This document shows positions 1-6,267 of a stretch of DNA of 17,224 bases, in pieces. This stretch comes from Mycolicibacterium flavescens (GTDB lineage Bacteria; Actinomycetota; Actinomycetes; Mycobacteriales; Mycobacteriaceae), in assembly GCF_001722335.1 (NCBI RefSeq), contig NZ_MIHA01000039.1, positions 1 through 17,224 of the forward strand, read 5' to 3'. Positions within the stretch are counted from its first letter, which is position 1. Each line of letters starts with the position of its first letter. The notes under the pieces were generated by a model. The model did not search any database. It was not told where the DNA came from and saw only the letters and a list, made by a program, of their open reading frames with translations. The position numbers and the translations under genes are program-made.

Positions 1-120
1 AGGTGCCACGCTCAACACGGCGGGGTGACCTCGTACTGTCGACCCAGCGGGTCTGACTAAAACCCACGCGCCACAGAGCGCTCCGAGGCACCCCGCCCCA
101 AACACCCCTAATTCAGCAGA

Positions 121-519
121 CTCCTAGAGCCGGGCGTCGACGTCACCCTCGACATCGACAGGGATTTCGAACACGGCGTGCTCGTCGACTAGGGCGACGT
201 GGAGGCCTGCGGCTCCCGGCTGGCCGTCGCCGACCTCGCGTTCCAGGGCGCCGGCCGCCAGCGGCTGCACCTGGCCAACCGCGGGGACACCCCGGCCCGG
301 GTGTTGCTGCTCGGCGGCACCCCGTTCACCGAGGAACTGGTCATGTAGTGGAACTTCGTCGGTCGCAGCCACGACGACATCGTCAGATACCGCGAGCAGT
401 GGCAGAACCACGACGACCGCTTCGGCGCCGTCGAGGGTTACCGCGGCACCACGCCCAGACTGCCCGCGCCACCGTTGCCGAACGCCACCCTGCGTCCCCG
501 TCCCCATCCCGGGGTATAG
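121..519 (+). pseudogene. Pirin-family protein, 5'-truncated pseudogene with two amber stops
   Basis: The frame starting at 121 reads as the C-terminal half of a pirin-like cupin protein. It contains FEHGVLVD, a stretch ending VLLLGGTPF, then TEELVM, WNFVGRSHDDIVRYREQWQ and a normal stop at 517-519. Two TAG codons interrupt it, at 190-192 (after FEHGVLVD) and 346-348 (between TEELVM and WNFVGR). Pirins usually have two tryptophans at the second place, so one G-to-A change of TGG explains that stop. No start codon or N-terminal metal-binding cupin domain is visible upstream; bases 1-120 hold nothing I recognise. Pirins are non-haem iron cupins, some with quercetinase activity, but this copy should be non-functional. 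It ends 8 nt before the next gene, so the two probably once shared a transcript. Identity is well supported by the C-terminal motif. Confidence 0.8.
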
Positions 520-527
520 AGGGGGGC

Positions 528-860
528 ATGACCACCGACAAGAACGGCGCCCCCACCGAGGTCACCGACGACTCGGACCGCTTCAGCATCTCCGTCGACG
601 GCACGAAAGCCGGCTTCACCGAGTACATCGACCACGACGGACAGCGCATCTTCCCGCACACCGAGATCGACGACGCGTTCGGCGGGCGCGGCCTGGCGAC
701 GATCCTGGTGCAAGAGGCGCTGGAGGTCACCCGTGCCGCGGGGCTGCGGATCGTGCCGGTGTGTTCGATGGTCGCGGGCTTCATCGACAAGCACCCCGAG
801 TTCAACGACGTCGTCGATCCCGTCACCACCGACGTCAAGCGGATCCTGTCCCGGCGCTGA
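528..860 (+). CDS. Small GNAT-like N-acetyltransferase (YjdJ/COG2388 type)
   Basis: A 110-residue protein. The core (about residues 43-92) has HTEIDDAFGGRGLATILVQEAL followed by GLRIVPVC and FIDKHPEF. This is the signature of the short GNAT-like group: an acetyl-CoA pyrophosphate-binding loop (GGRGLA), then a beta strand ending in a conserved cysteine and a C-terminal HPEF/HPEY motif. These proteins are about 90-110 residues, so it is full length. The substrate is unknown. The ATG at 528 is preceded by a G-rich Shine-Dalgarno tract (about 520-526) and lies 8 nt after the stop of the pirin pseudogene. The frame stays open upstream, but that extension lies inside pirin coding sequence and shows no family similarity, so I chose the inner ATG. 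Confidence 0.85.
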   Translation: MTTDKNGAPTEVTDDSDRFSISVDGTKAGFTEYIDHDGQRIFPHTEIDDAFGGRGLATILVQEALEVTRAAGLRIVPVCSMVAGFIDKHPEFNDVVDPVTTDVKRILSRR

Positions 861-921
861 CCGCGACTTCACCGACGGGCTGCGCTGAGCCGACCCGGGC
901 GCGGCCGCTATCGTCGCCGCG

Positions 922-1731
922 GTGAGCAGCCGGGCTTTCTTCCTCGCCGACGGTGACGCGTTCCGTCCCACCGACTGGGCCCGCGGCCCCTGGGGCCAGA
1001 CCATCAGCGGCAACTACGTCGGTGGGCTGCTCGGCCACGTCATCGAGCGGGACGCCGGAGATCCCGAGCTGCAACCGGCCCGCCTCACCGTCGACCTGTT
1101 CCGACCTGCCGCGCTCGCCGACTCCGTGCATGTGCAAACCACCGTGGTCCGGGAGGGCCGGCGCCTCAAACTGGTCGACGCCGTCATGACGCAGTCGGGC
1201 ACCGTCGTAGCCCGGGCCAACGCCCTGTTCCTGCGCCGTGGCGAGCAGCCGCCGGGCGAGCGCTTCAGCACCCGAGTGACGATGCCGCCCATCCCGTCCG
1301 ACTCCGAGTCCGTTCCCGACGACATCGTGACGGTGGTGTGGACCTACGGCAAGGACGGTGACACCCCAAGTCTGGGGCTCGGCGCGTGGGCGCACGACGG
1401 CCCGAAATACATCTGGACCCGGGAACTGGGCCCGATCGTCGGCGGCACCGCGCTGACACCGTTCACCCGGGCGGCGCTCGCCGGTGACATGGCGAGCTCA
1501 CTGACCCACTTCGGCGCCGACGGGCTGCCGTTCATCAACGCCGACTACACGCTGACGCTGAGCCGGCTGCCGGAAGGGCCCTACCTCGGACTGGCTGCGC
1601 TGACCCACGACAGCAACGCCAGTGTCGCCACCGGCACCGCGGTGGTGGTCGACGAGGTCGGACCGATCGGCACGGCGACGGCCACCGCGCTGACCAACCC
1701 AGGCTTCAACCCGCCGCGCGCATTCAGCTGA
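922..1731 (+). CDS. Thioesterase family protein (double hotdog, TesB-like)
   Basis: A 269-residue protein with the layout of actinobacterial acyl-CoA thioesterase-like proteins. The N-terminal hotdog half (about residues 25-115) contains the helix region GNYVGGLLGHVIER and the following strand LTVDLFRPA. A C-terminal hotdog half (about 150-265) contains GPYLGLAALTHD and a final glycine/alanine-rich strand. Members hydrolyse acyl-CoA thioesters or are uncharacterised, and the exact substrate cannot be read here. The start is a GTG at 922, 61 nt after the acetyltransferase gene. There is no signal peptide or membrane segment, so it should be cytosolic. The stop codon overlaps the first base of a 20-bp tandem repeat, and the next gene is convergent. 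No sign of damage. Confidence 0.8.
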   Translation: MSSRAFFLADGDAFRPTDWARGPWGQTISGNYVGGLLGHVIERDAGDPELQPARLTVDLFRPAALADSVHVQTTVVREGRRLKLVDAVMTQSGTVVARANALFLRRGEQPPGERFSTRVTMPPIPSDSESVPDDIVTVVWTYGKDGDTPSLGLGAWAHDGPKYIWTRELGPIVGGTALTPFTRAALAGDMASSLTHFGADGLPFINADYTLTLSRLPEGPYLGLAALTHDSNASVATGTAVVVDEVGPIGTATATALTNPGFNPPRAFS

Positions 1732-1770
1732 GGTAGCGCTCGCTCAGCTCAGGTAGCGCTCGCTCAGCTG
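1731..1770. repeat. Two tandem copies of a 20-bp unit between convergent genes
   Basis: The unit AGGTAGCGCTCGCTCAGCTC/G occurs at 1731-1750 and 1751-1770, differing only at the last base, and a partial third copy (AGGTA) follows. The array begins at the last base of the thioesterase stop and runs into the 3' end of the minus-strand PPOX gene, so it fills the whole convergent intergenic space. The unit holds the palindrome AGCGCT, and CAGCTGAG-type palindromes flank the array, so the transcript could fold into a hairpin from either side. It may act as a bidirectional terminator, but there is no clear T tract. A slippage duplication of the 3' end of the minus-strand gene is the simplest origin. 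Confidence 0.8.
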
Positions 1771-2264
1771 AGGTACTGTGCGGTGCTGCCCGACACCGGC
1801 ATGCCCTGCATGCCGAGCTTGCGGTGATCCCAGCTGCGCATCCGGGACGGCACGACCCGTACGCAGATCCGGTTGTTCATCATCTGGTCGACGAACGGGC
1901 GCATCTCGTCAATGTAGGGGCCGGTGTAGCGCTCCCAGACGCTGATGCCTACGCGCAGTGAGGTTTCCGGGTCGTCGTAGATCTCGGCCTGACCGTCGAT
2001 CGACACGCCGCGCAGCGTGTCGTAGGACAGGCCGTCCTCGATCATCACGGTGATCGTCGGGTCCCGGCGCAGGTTCACGGCTTTCTGCGACTTGGCCTTG
2101 GTCTCGAACCAGATCTCCCCGTCGAGGACGGCGTACCACATGGCGACCAGGTGCGGCCTGCCGTTCGGCAGCAGGGTCGCCATGGTCGCCGTGCGGCTGC
2201 GTTCGATGAACTCGGTGATCTCGTCGTCGGTCATCACGATCTTTGCGCGTTCGTTCTTGCCCAC
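1764..2264 (-). CDS. PPOX-class / F420-dependent flavin-fold protein
   Basis: Reads as a small split-barrel protein of the pyridoxamine 5'-phosphate oxidase superfamily, close to mycobacterial F420-binding members. Near the N-terminus TATMATLLPNGRPHLVAMWY is the typical first strand pair, with the glycine-rich turn that contacts the cofactor phosphate. DGEIWFET and KAVNLRRDPTITVMIED follow. Such proteins bind F420 or FMN and reduce or sequester diverse substrates; the substrate here is unknown. I chose the GTG at 2264 (166 residues) because GKNERAKIVMTDDE resembles the N-terminus of relatives as I remember them. The ATG at 2234 (156 residues) is the alternative and has an AAAG upstream. A still longer frame to 2429 is antisense to the DUF3072 gene and is rejected. 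The C-terminus overlaps the tandem repeat at 1764-1770. Confidence 0.8.
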   Translation of the reverse strand: MGKNERAKIVMTDDEITEFIERSRTATMATLLPNGRPHLVAMWYAVLDGEIWFETKAKSQKAVNLRRDPTITVMIEDGLSYDTLRGVSIDGQAEIYDDPETSLRVGISVWERYTGPYIDEMRPFVDQMMNNRICVRVVPSRMRSWDHRKLGMQGMPVSGSTAQYLS

Positions 2265-2364
2265 GCGTCGATACTGGCAGGTCGGCTTTCGGGCCGTCCG
2301 CCCGCATGATCTTCCCCCGACGCGTTTCGAACGCACGTGCGATGGGCATCCCGCAGCGCAGCGC

Positions 2365-2583
2365 ATGAGCCACAACACGACACAGGCACCCCGGGAGAAC
2401 GCCGAGAAGGACACCTCGCAGTGGGTCACCGGAGATGAGCCGATGACCGGTGCGCAGCGCAGCTACCTGCACACGCTGGCTCAGGAGGCCGGCGTCGAGG
2501 TGCCCGAGGACGCGACGAAGGCGCAGGCCTCCGAACTGATCGACGAACTCCAGCAGCGCACCGGCCGCGGCGAACAGGGTTGA
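2365..2583 (+). CDS. DUF3072 domain-containing small protein
   Basis: A 72-residue, highly charged soluble protein. Its second half, DEPMTGAQRSYLHTLAQEAG followed by VPEDATKAQASELIDELQ, matches the DUF3072 pattern common in actinobacteria. The fold resembles the short two-helix motif with T-x-AQ...A...IDEL seen in other small nucleic-acid or protein-binding domains, but no function is established. The frame is open well upstream, but that part is antisense to the PPOX gene. The ATG at 2365 gives the expected family N-terminus, although no clear Shine-Dalgarno precedes it. It is divergent from the PPOX gene, about 100 bp away, and convergent with the SDR remnant. Confidence 0.75.
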   Translation: MSHNTTQAPRENAEKDTSQWVTGDEPMTGAQRSYLHTLAQEAGVEVPEDATKAQASELIDELQQRTGRGEQG

Positions 2584-2626
2584 GCCCCCGAATCATTGGG
2601 GACGGAGCCGCCGACGGACGGAGCGG

Positions 2627-3226
2627 TCAGCGCACCAGGGTGGCGCCACCGTCGAGACGGATCTGCTGGCCGGTCATGAAGCGTGACTCGTCGCCCAGCA
2701 GGAAGAGCGCCGCGTACACGGCCCCCACACATTTGCCGCGACCCATCTTCAGTTTGACCACCTCGAGGTAGGTCTCCTCCACCTCGTCGGCCTCCAGGCC
2801 GAACAGCGTCTGCGAATCGTGGTTGCCGAGAATGGAATCGATGGGCCCGAGCATCAGGGTGTTGGCGCGGACACCCGCACCGGCGAACTGCACCGCCGTC
2901 AGCTCGGTGATGTAGTTCAGGCCGCACTTGCCCAGTGCGTACGGCATGATGCCGATGTTGAGGCCCACCTCGTTCTTCATGCTGGCGATCGACGAGAAGT
3001 TCGCGATGCTGCCCGTGGTGTCGCCGTCGTTCTTCTCCCTGCACTGCGCGGCGTACAGGTTGCCGTAGTAGCACCCCAGCACGTTGACGTTGATGCCGTG
3101 GTTGAAGTCCTCGGTCGTCATCGAGTTCGCTTCGCGATCGAACGGCGGGTTGATCGCCACGCTGTACACCATGCCGTCCACGCGTCCGCTGGTCTGCATC
3201 GTCACGTCGAAGGTCTTCTGACAGTC
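2627..3226 (-). pseudogene. SDR-family oxidoreductase, N-terminally truncated at an IS junction
   Basis: Reading leftward from about 3226, the frame shows the C-terminal two-thirds of a short-chain dehydrogenase/reductase. The features are the catalytic Asn region (INVNVLG), the catalytic Ser (NFSSIAS), the Tyr/Lys pair (YALGK) and the typical C-terminus TGQQIRLDGGATL. The Rossmann N-terminus with the TGxxxGxG NAD(P)-binding loop is missing. Upstream of about residue SDCQKTFDV the frame runs into IS3 sequence and stays open to 3409 only by chance, as out-of-frame transposase. I looked for the missing N-terminus beyond the IS debris (3971-4313) on both strands and did not see it. The product cannot bind cofactor normally, so this is a remnant. 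It is convergent with the DUF3072 gene. Confidence 0.8.
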
Positions 3227-3250
3227 TGAGGGGGACCCGTTTGGTGGTCC
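3227..3250. repeat. IS terminal inverted repeat, left boundary
   Basis: The 24 bases begin TGAGGGGGACCCG. They match the reverse complement of 3947-3970 at 23 of 24 positions; the single difference is T here against C there. The TGA...TCA termini fit IS3-family ends. This end abuts the truncated SDR gene. Confidence 0.85.
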
Positions 3251-3656
3251 AGTCGCTCTGCGACTTGGGGTTGGTGGGTCGTGGTCCACTGTAGAGCGAA
3301 CTCGGCTGGGGTGAGTTCGCCGTGCGCGAAGTGGGGTCGGTTGGCGTTGTAGTCGGTCCGCCAGTCTTCGATGATCACCCGGGCCTCCAGCAGTGAGTCG
3401 AAGAACCACGAGTTGAGCAGTTCGTCACGCAGGCGACCGTTGAAGGATTCGATCCAGGCGTTCTGCCAGGGTGAACCGGGATCGATGAAAAGTGAACCGG
3501 CACTGTTGAATCGACACCAATCACTCACTGCATGCGCCACAAACTCGGGACCGTTGTCGAAGCGTACGTAGTGCGGCGCCCCGTGTGTGAGGGCCAGGCG
3601 ATCCGGCACGTCGACGACGCCGTCGGGGTTGATTCTTCCTTGCCCGCAGACCGGGC
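3227..3656 (-). pseudogene. IS3-family transposase OrfB, C-terminal fragment (rve catalytic core)
   Basis: The minus-strand frame shows the second half of an IS3 OrfB integrase. VRFDNGPEF carries the second catalytic Asp. After it, IDPGSPWQNAWIESFNGRLR carries the catalytic Glu, with exactly 35 residues between D and E, the D-D(35)E spacing. DYNANRPH and LTPAEFALQW follow near the C-terminus. The first catalytic Asp and the whole HTH N-terminus are missing. The fragment begins near GRINPDGVVDV, next to a perfect 7-bp inverted repeat (TTGCCCG, 5-base loop, CGGGCAA at 3640-3658) that marks the junction with plus-strand material. The frame has no stop before the IS end and reads on into the SDR remnant in another frame. 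Not functional. Confidence 0.85.
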
Positions 3657-3693
3657 AACAGAGTCGCACAACGACTGGACCACTACGAAAGGC

Positions 3694-3942
3694 TCACCTC
3701 AGCAGGTCGGGTGCCGGCTGTTAGAGGTGACCGACTCTGGCTATTACGCCTGGCGATCACGGGCCCCAAGGGTCTACCGGGCACCCGTCGTTCCCGGCCC
3801 CGTCACAAGACTCCCGCGGCGACTGACCTGGTCGAGCGGGTGTTTACCCGTGATGCTCCAAATCGGTTGTGGGTCACCGACATCACCGAGCATCGCACCT
3901 ATGAGGGTGGCGAGTCCCACCCACCAACCCAAGGCCGCATAA
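3694..3942 (+). pseudogene. IS3-family transposase fragments, opposite orientation, frameshifted and deleted
   Basis: On the plus strand, one frame gives GCRLLEVTDSGYYAWRSRAP, the typical opening of IS3 OrfB. After a frame change, the next frame gives LPGTRRSRPRHKTP, then DLVERVFTRDAPNRLWVTDI and TEHRTYEG, the linker and first strand of the integrase core with the first catalytic Asp (VTDIT). The HTH part between them is missing. After EGG the sequence jumps to a transposase 3' tail (PTHQPKAA, then a stop at 3940-3942) that leads into the right inverted repeat. The WVTDITEH type and the RFDNGPEF type on the other strand usually belong to different IS3 subgroups, so this strand may itself be a mosaic of two elements. 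Confidence 0.7.
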
Positions 3943-3946
3943 CCAC

Positions 3947-3970
3947 GGACCGCCAAACGGGTCCCCCTCA
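3947..3970. repeat. IS terminal inverted repeat, right boundary
   Basis: The 24 bases GGACCGCCAAACGGGTCCCCCTCA (given here as GGACCGCCAAAC then GGGTCCCCCTCA) are the inverted partner of 3227-3250, with one mismatch. Just upstream, the sequence coding THQPK resembles the 3' end of the minus-strand transposase, so both boundaries derive from the same type of IS terminus. Confidence 0.85.
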
Positions 3971-4313
3971 ACGACACCTCGACAGAACGGGAGGACACCC
4001 CCGCGGCACTGACCGCGTGAATCCATTACGACGAAGAATCACACGACGACGTCGTACACCACGTCCCTGGACTTGACCTCCTTCGACCGGAGCTACTGGC
4101 GTCAGACACCAGCAGCATCCAGGAGTTCCGCCCTTCTCGGTGGAGCCACACGGGTGGGGGAATTTCGATGAGCGTCCGTGGGAAATATCAGCGAGCGCGG
4201 TCAGCGTCGTGCGACGGACTCATTCACGGCGACCGGGCTAACCCGCACGCCCGCTGCATTGCCGGGCGCCGCACAGCCGCTTCCGCTACATCGGTTCACG
4301 ACTCTGTCGGCCT
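3971..4313. other. Gene-free stretch between IS remnant and exported-protein cluster
   Basis: About 340 bp with no convincing gene on either strand. Open frames here are short, Arg-rich and unlike anything I recognise. The missing N-terminus of the SDR gene is not found in it. It is probably decayed junction DNA left by the rearrangements that produced the IS scar, plus the 3' untranslated region of the minus-strand gene that ends at 4314. I see no clear terminator hairpin with a T tract. Confidence 0.5.
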
Positions 4314-4724
4314 TCAGGATCGAAACGACGTGCTCCCGTAGCAGGCGGCATTGCCCACATCAAGAGTGCTTTCGCAGATGATCTTTCCGCCAAGAGAGAT
4401 TCGGACTGTCACCCAATTATTGGGCATGGCCTCTGGGCACCACGCGCGCCCGTCACACACGCGAGGCCGCCAGTCGGCGCGAACCTCTGCACCGTCGACT
4501 GACGGACTGTGAGCGTCCAGCACGGTTACGCTGGTTCGCCATGGCAGCGGCACGTCATAAAGTACTTTTCGCCCGGAGGAGTCAAAATACTGAATTTTTG
4601 CTGCGGCGACATTGTTCGAGAGGACCTCATACGTAACGGTATCCGCTGCGCGAGCTCCAGGCGACATCACGATAGAAAATAGGCTTACAACCGAGGTTAT
4701 AACCGCAAACTTCATGTGGATCAT
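4314..4724 (-). CDS. Secreted MmpS-like protein
   Basis: A 136-residue protein with a signal peptide (about residues 1-26, ending PGARA before ADTVTYEV). The mature part resembles the periplasmic domain of MmpS accessory proteins. VTYEVLSNNVAAAKIQYFD and the later VPLPW correspond to the TYE...ADI.YFD...LPW pattern, and VTVRISLGGKIICES corresponds to the RITVDGKV...E strand near the C-terminus. It differs from classical MmpS in two ways: a predicted cleavable signal peptide in place of a retained membrane anchor, and an extra loop CDGRAWC. That loop gives four cysteines in total, enough for two disulfides. No mmpL lies nearby. The ATG at 4724 has GGGAAGG about 7 nt upstream. The frame is open to 4790 but that part looks non-coding. 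The MmpS relation is by motif reading only. It is the last gene of the minus-strand cluster. Confidence 0.65.
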   Translation of the reverse strand: MIHMKFAVITSVVSLFSIVMSPGARAADTVTYEVLSNNVAAAKIQYFDSSGRKVLYDVPLPWRTSVTVLDAHSPSVDGAEVRADWRPRVCDGRAWCPEAMPNNWVTVRISLGGKIICESTLDVGNAACYGSTSFRS

Positions 4725-4832
4725 TGGGGCCCTTCCCGCACGTAAGATTGCCGAGCTGAACGCGAGCGGACGGGCGTCCCCATGCGCCAAGGTGGTTGAA
4801 TGCCCGTCGATGTCGCGCCCATTGCAATATTG

Positions 4833-5348
4833 TTAGGCGCCGGCTAGCAAGTACACGATCAATATGTTATTAGTCGCCTCGTTTAGCCGCACGTCTATTC
4901 CTAGGTCCGTGTAAGAGCAATCGGGGATTACCGCATGGCCTTGCAGCAACGCACCCTTTATCGCATCGGCTTCGTTGGTCAGGGCACCCTGAAGCAACAC
5001 TGCCTTGTTGCCGCCGTAGCCGAGATCCTTCAGACCGGGCATTGGGTCGGTGATCGGTTGGTACGTTGAAATGTGGTCGATATAGTCGTCGGTCGACTTA
5101 TTGACGATCGCGGCTGCTTTCTCGGCAATCGGGTTGTAGGTGAACGGCGGGCATGACGTTCCGCCGCGTGCAGTCACTATCGCATCCCTTGCGTTGTCCA
5201 CCGGATCCGCGAGAGCTGACGGCGTCACCACCATGCCACCAGAAAAAAGCAGCGCGCATGCGACTACCAACCGGAAGGGCGTCCAGCGGTTTGGCGGTAT
5301 CGCCGTCGCCTCGCGGTCTAGAGGTGGAGCAGGCGATTGCCCTTTCAT
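4833..5348 (-). CDS. Exported protein, possibly CAP/SCP-like
   Basis: A 171-residue protein. A hydrophilic N-terminus of about 20 residues is followed by a hydrophobic segment (about 26-40) and a probable cleavage site at SALA-DPVDN, giving a mature protein of about 124 residues. The mature start (DPVDNARDAIVTARG, CPPFTYNPIAEKAA) and end (PDCSYTDLGIDVRLNEATNN, then a hydrophobic strand) resemble small mycobacterial CAP/SCP-like secreted proteins. In those, a helix with a Leu/Tyr-asn segment comes first and a C/Y-T-x-x-G strand comes last. The classical CAP histidine/glutamate set is not obvious, so this is a tentative label. Two cysteines (CPPF, DCSY) could form one disulfide. The ATG at 5348 has a strong AGGAAAGGA Shine-Dalgarno 7-8 nt upstream. 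It lies 108 nt upstream of the MmpS-like gene on the same strand. Confidence 0.65.
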   Translation of the reverse strand: MKGQSPAPPLDREATAIPPNRWTPFRLVVACALLFSGGMVVTPSALADPVDNARDAIVTARGGTSCPPFTYNPIAEKAAAIVNKSTDDYIDHISTYQPITDPMPGLKDLGYGGNKAVLLQGALTNEADAIKGALLQGHAVIPDCSYTDLGIDVRLNEATNNILIVYLLAGA

Positions 5349-5461
5349 TCACAAATCCTTTCCTCAAAACCAAGAATGGACTCCGCAGGCGTGCAGAACC
5401 ATTTACTTATTCTCCCAACGCGCCGTGAAGCTAACCGGGCCACCGTCAAAAAGACATTCCG

Positions 5462-6070
5462 TCAACAAGACCCGTAGCTCAGGCACACACGCGTGGACCT
5501 CTCGTCGTAGGCCTTGAACCATGTCCCGGTCGCCGTCATCAAAAACTTGAACTCGCCGCGCCCGCAATAAAGGCTGCTATCCGGCCGTATAGCGCAGGTC
5601 GTCGAGTTGTAGGTTACGTAGCTGCGCGGCGGCAGGGTCACATGAGCTTGTCCAGGAGGGAACTGAATGGCGGCGGTCCAGCCGTGATGGACGGACCGAT
5701 TTCCGTTGAACCACGCGATGTGATTGCTCCCCGGGGGCGCACCCGGGATATTGCCAGTGCAACCAAAGCTTCCCTTGTCCCAGATTCCGCAGTTGAGTCC
5801 AGTGGGTGACAGGAACCAGACACCGGGACGGTCAGCGAGGAAGAAACGGTCTGGCTCAAATCGGTCATACCATGCCAAAACATGCATCAATTCTGGGAAT
5901 GGATCCGGGGCATCCTCTGCCGGCTCCGCATATCCCGGAACCACGGTGCTGAACATCAATATGGTTGCCGAGGCAATGCCCGCCAACCACCTCCAAGGGC
6001 GCGCACGGTGATGCAATCGCTCCTCCTTTGAGCAGCCCACAAGTTGCGAAAGGCAACGACGTTGGCTCAT
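5462..6070 (-). CDS. Cysteine-rich exported protein of unknown function
   Basis: A 202-residue protein with an N-terminal basic region, a hydrophobic stretch (about 28-44, WLAGIASATILMFSTVVPG) and a probable cleavage after YAEPA. The mature part has regular landmarks: GVWFLSPTGLNCGIWD, FGCTGNIPGAPPGSNHIAW, a HHGW motif, FPPGQAHVTLPPRSYVTYN, TTCAI, YCGRGEF, and a C-terminus ending VCLSYGSC. Six cysteines in the mature chain suggest three disulfides. I recall similar arrangements in other mycobacterial secreted hypotheticals, but no function is known and none is assigned. The ATG at 6070 has a GGGGAG tract upstream. The open frame continues to 6142 without a good start. It is about 200 bp downstream of the preceding gene, so it may have its own promoter as well as read-through. 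Confidence 0.7.
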   Translation of the reverse strand: MSQRRCLSQLVGCSKEERLHHRARPWRWLAGIASATILMFSTVVPGYAEPAEDAPDPFPELMHVLAWYDRFEPDRFFLADRPGVWFLSPTGLNCGIWDKGSFGCTGNIPGAPPGSNHIAWFNGNRSVHHGWTAAIQFPPGQAHVTLPPRSYVTYNSTTCAIRPDSSLYCGRGEFKFLMTATGTWFKAYDERSTRVCLSYGSC

Positions 6071-6267
6071 CCCACACTCCCCAAATCCATTTAATTCAGC
6101 TGATGAAGCCCAGCGGACCCGGCGCCGCCAGCGCGATGGCAACCGGTGGTGACGTCGCCGATCGAGGTCGAGAATCGTTCAGCGCCTGCGCTCGATGCCG
6201 TGGACTCCGCTACGGATCGAGCCGAATCGCACGCTCGCCGTCTAACCATCAGTGACCGGACGCACTC

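Larger units (their letters stand above)
3227..3970. mobile_element. IS3-family composite remnant bounded by inverted ends
   Basis: This 744-bp segment starts with TGAGGGGGACCCGTTTGG and ends with the inverted counterpart. It contains transposase pieces on both strands: the C-terminal catalytic part of one OrfB on the minus strand and broken N-terminal/middle OrfB pieces on the plus strand. Both boundaries look like the same (transposase 3') end of an IS. The ~55 bp just inside each end are alike, including a THQP-encoding stretch, so this is not one ordinary element with a left and a right end. The flanking triplets (GTC before 3227, ACG after 3970) do not form the 3-4 bp duplication expected from a clean IS3 insertion. 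I infer successive insertions followed by internal deletion. No complete transposase remains, so it should be immobile on its own. Confidence 0.75.

Noticed and set aside
438..1395. Long minus-strand open frames opposite the acetyltransferase and thioesterase genes
   Set aside because: GC-rich antisense shadows without recognisable domains. The plus-strand products match known families.
2265..2429. N-terminal extension of the PPOX gene on the minus strand
   Set aside because: It is antisense to the DUF3072 coding region, Arg/Cys-rich and unlike the family N-terminus.
3227..3409. SDR reading frame continuing into the IS remnant as a fusion protein
   Set aside because: This part is transposase DNA read out of frame, Arg/Pro-rich, with no domain. 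The fusion looks accidental.
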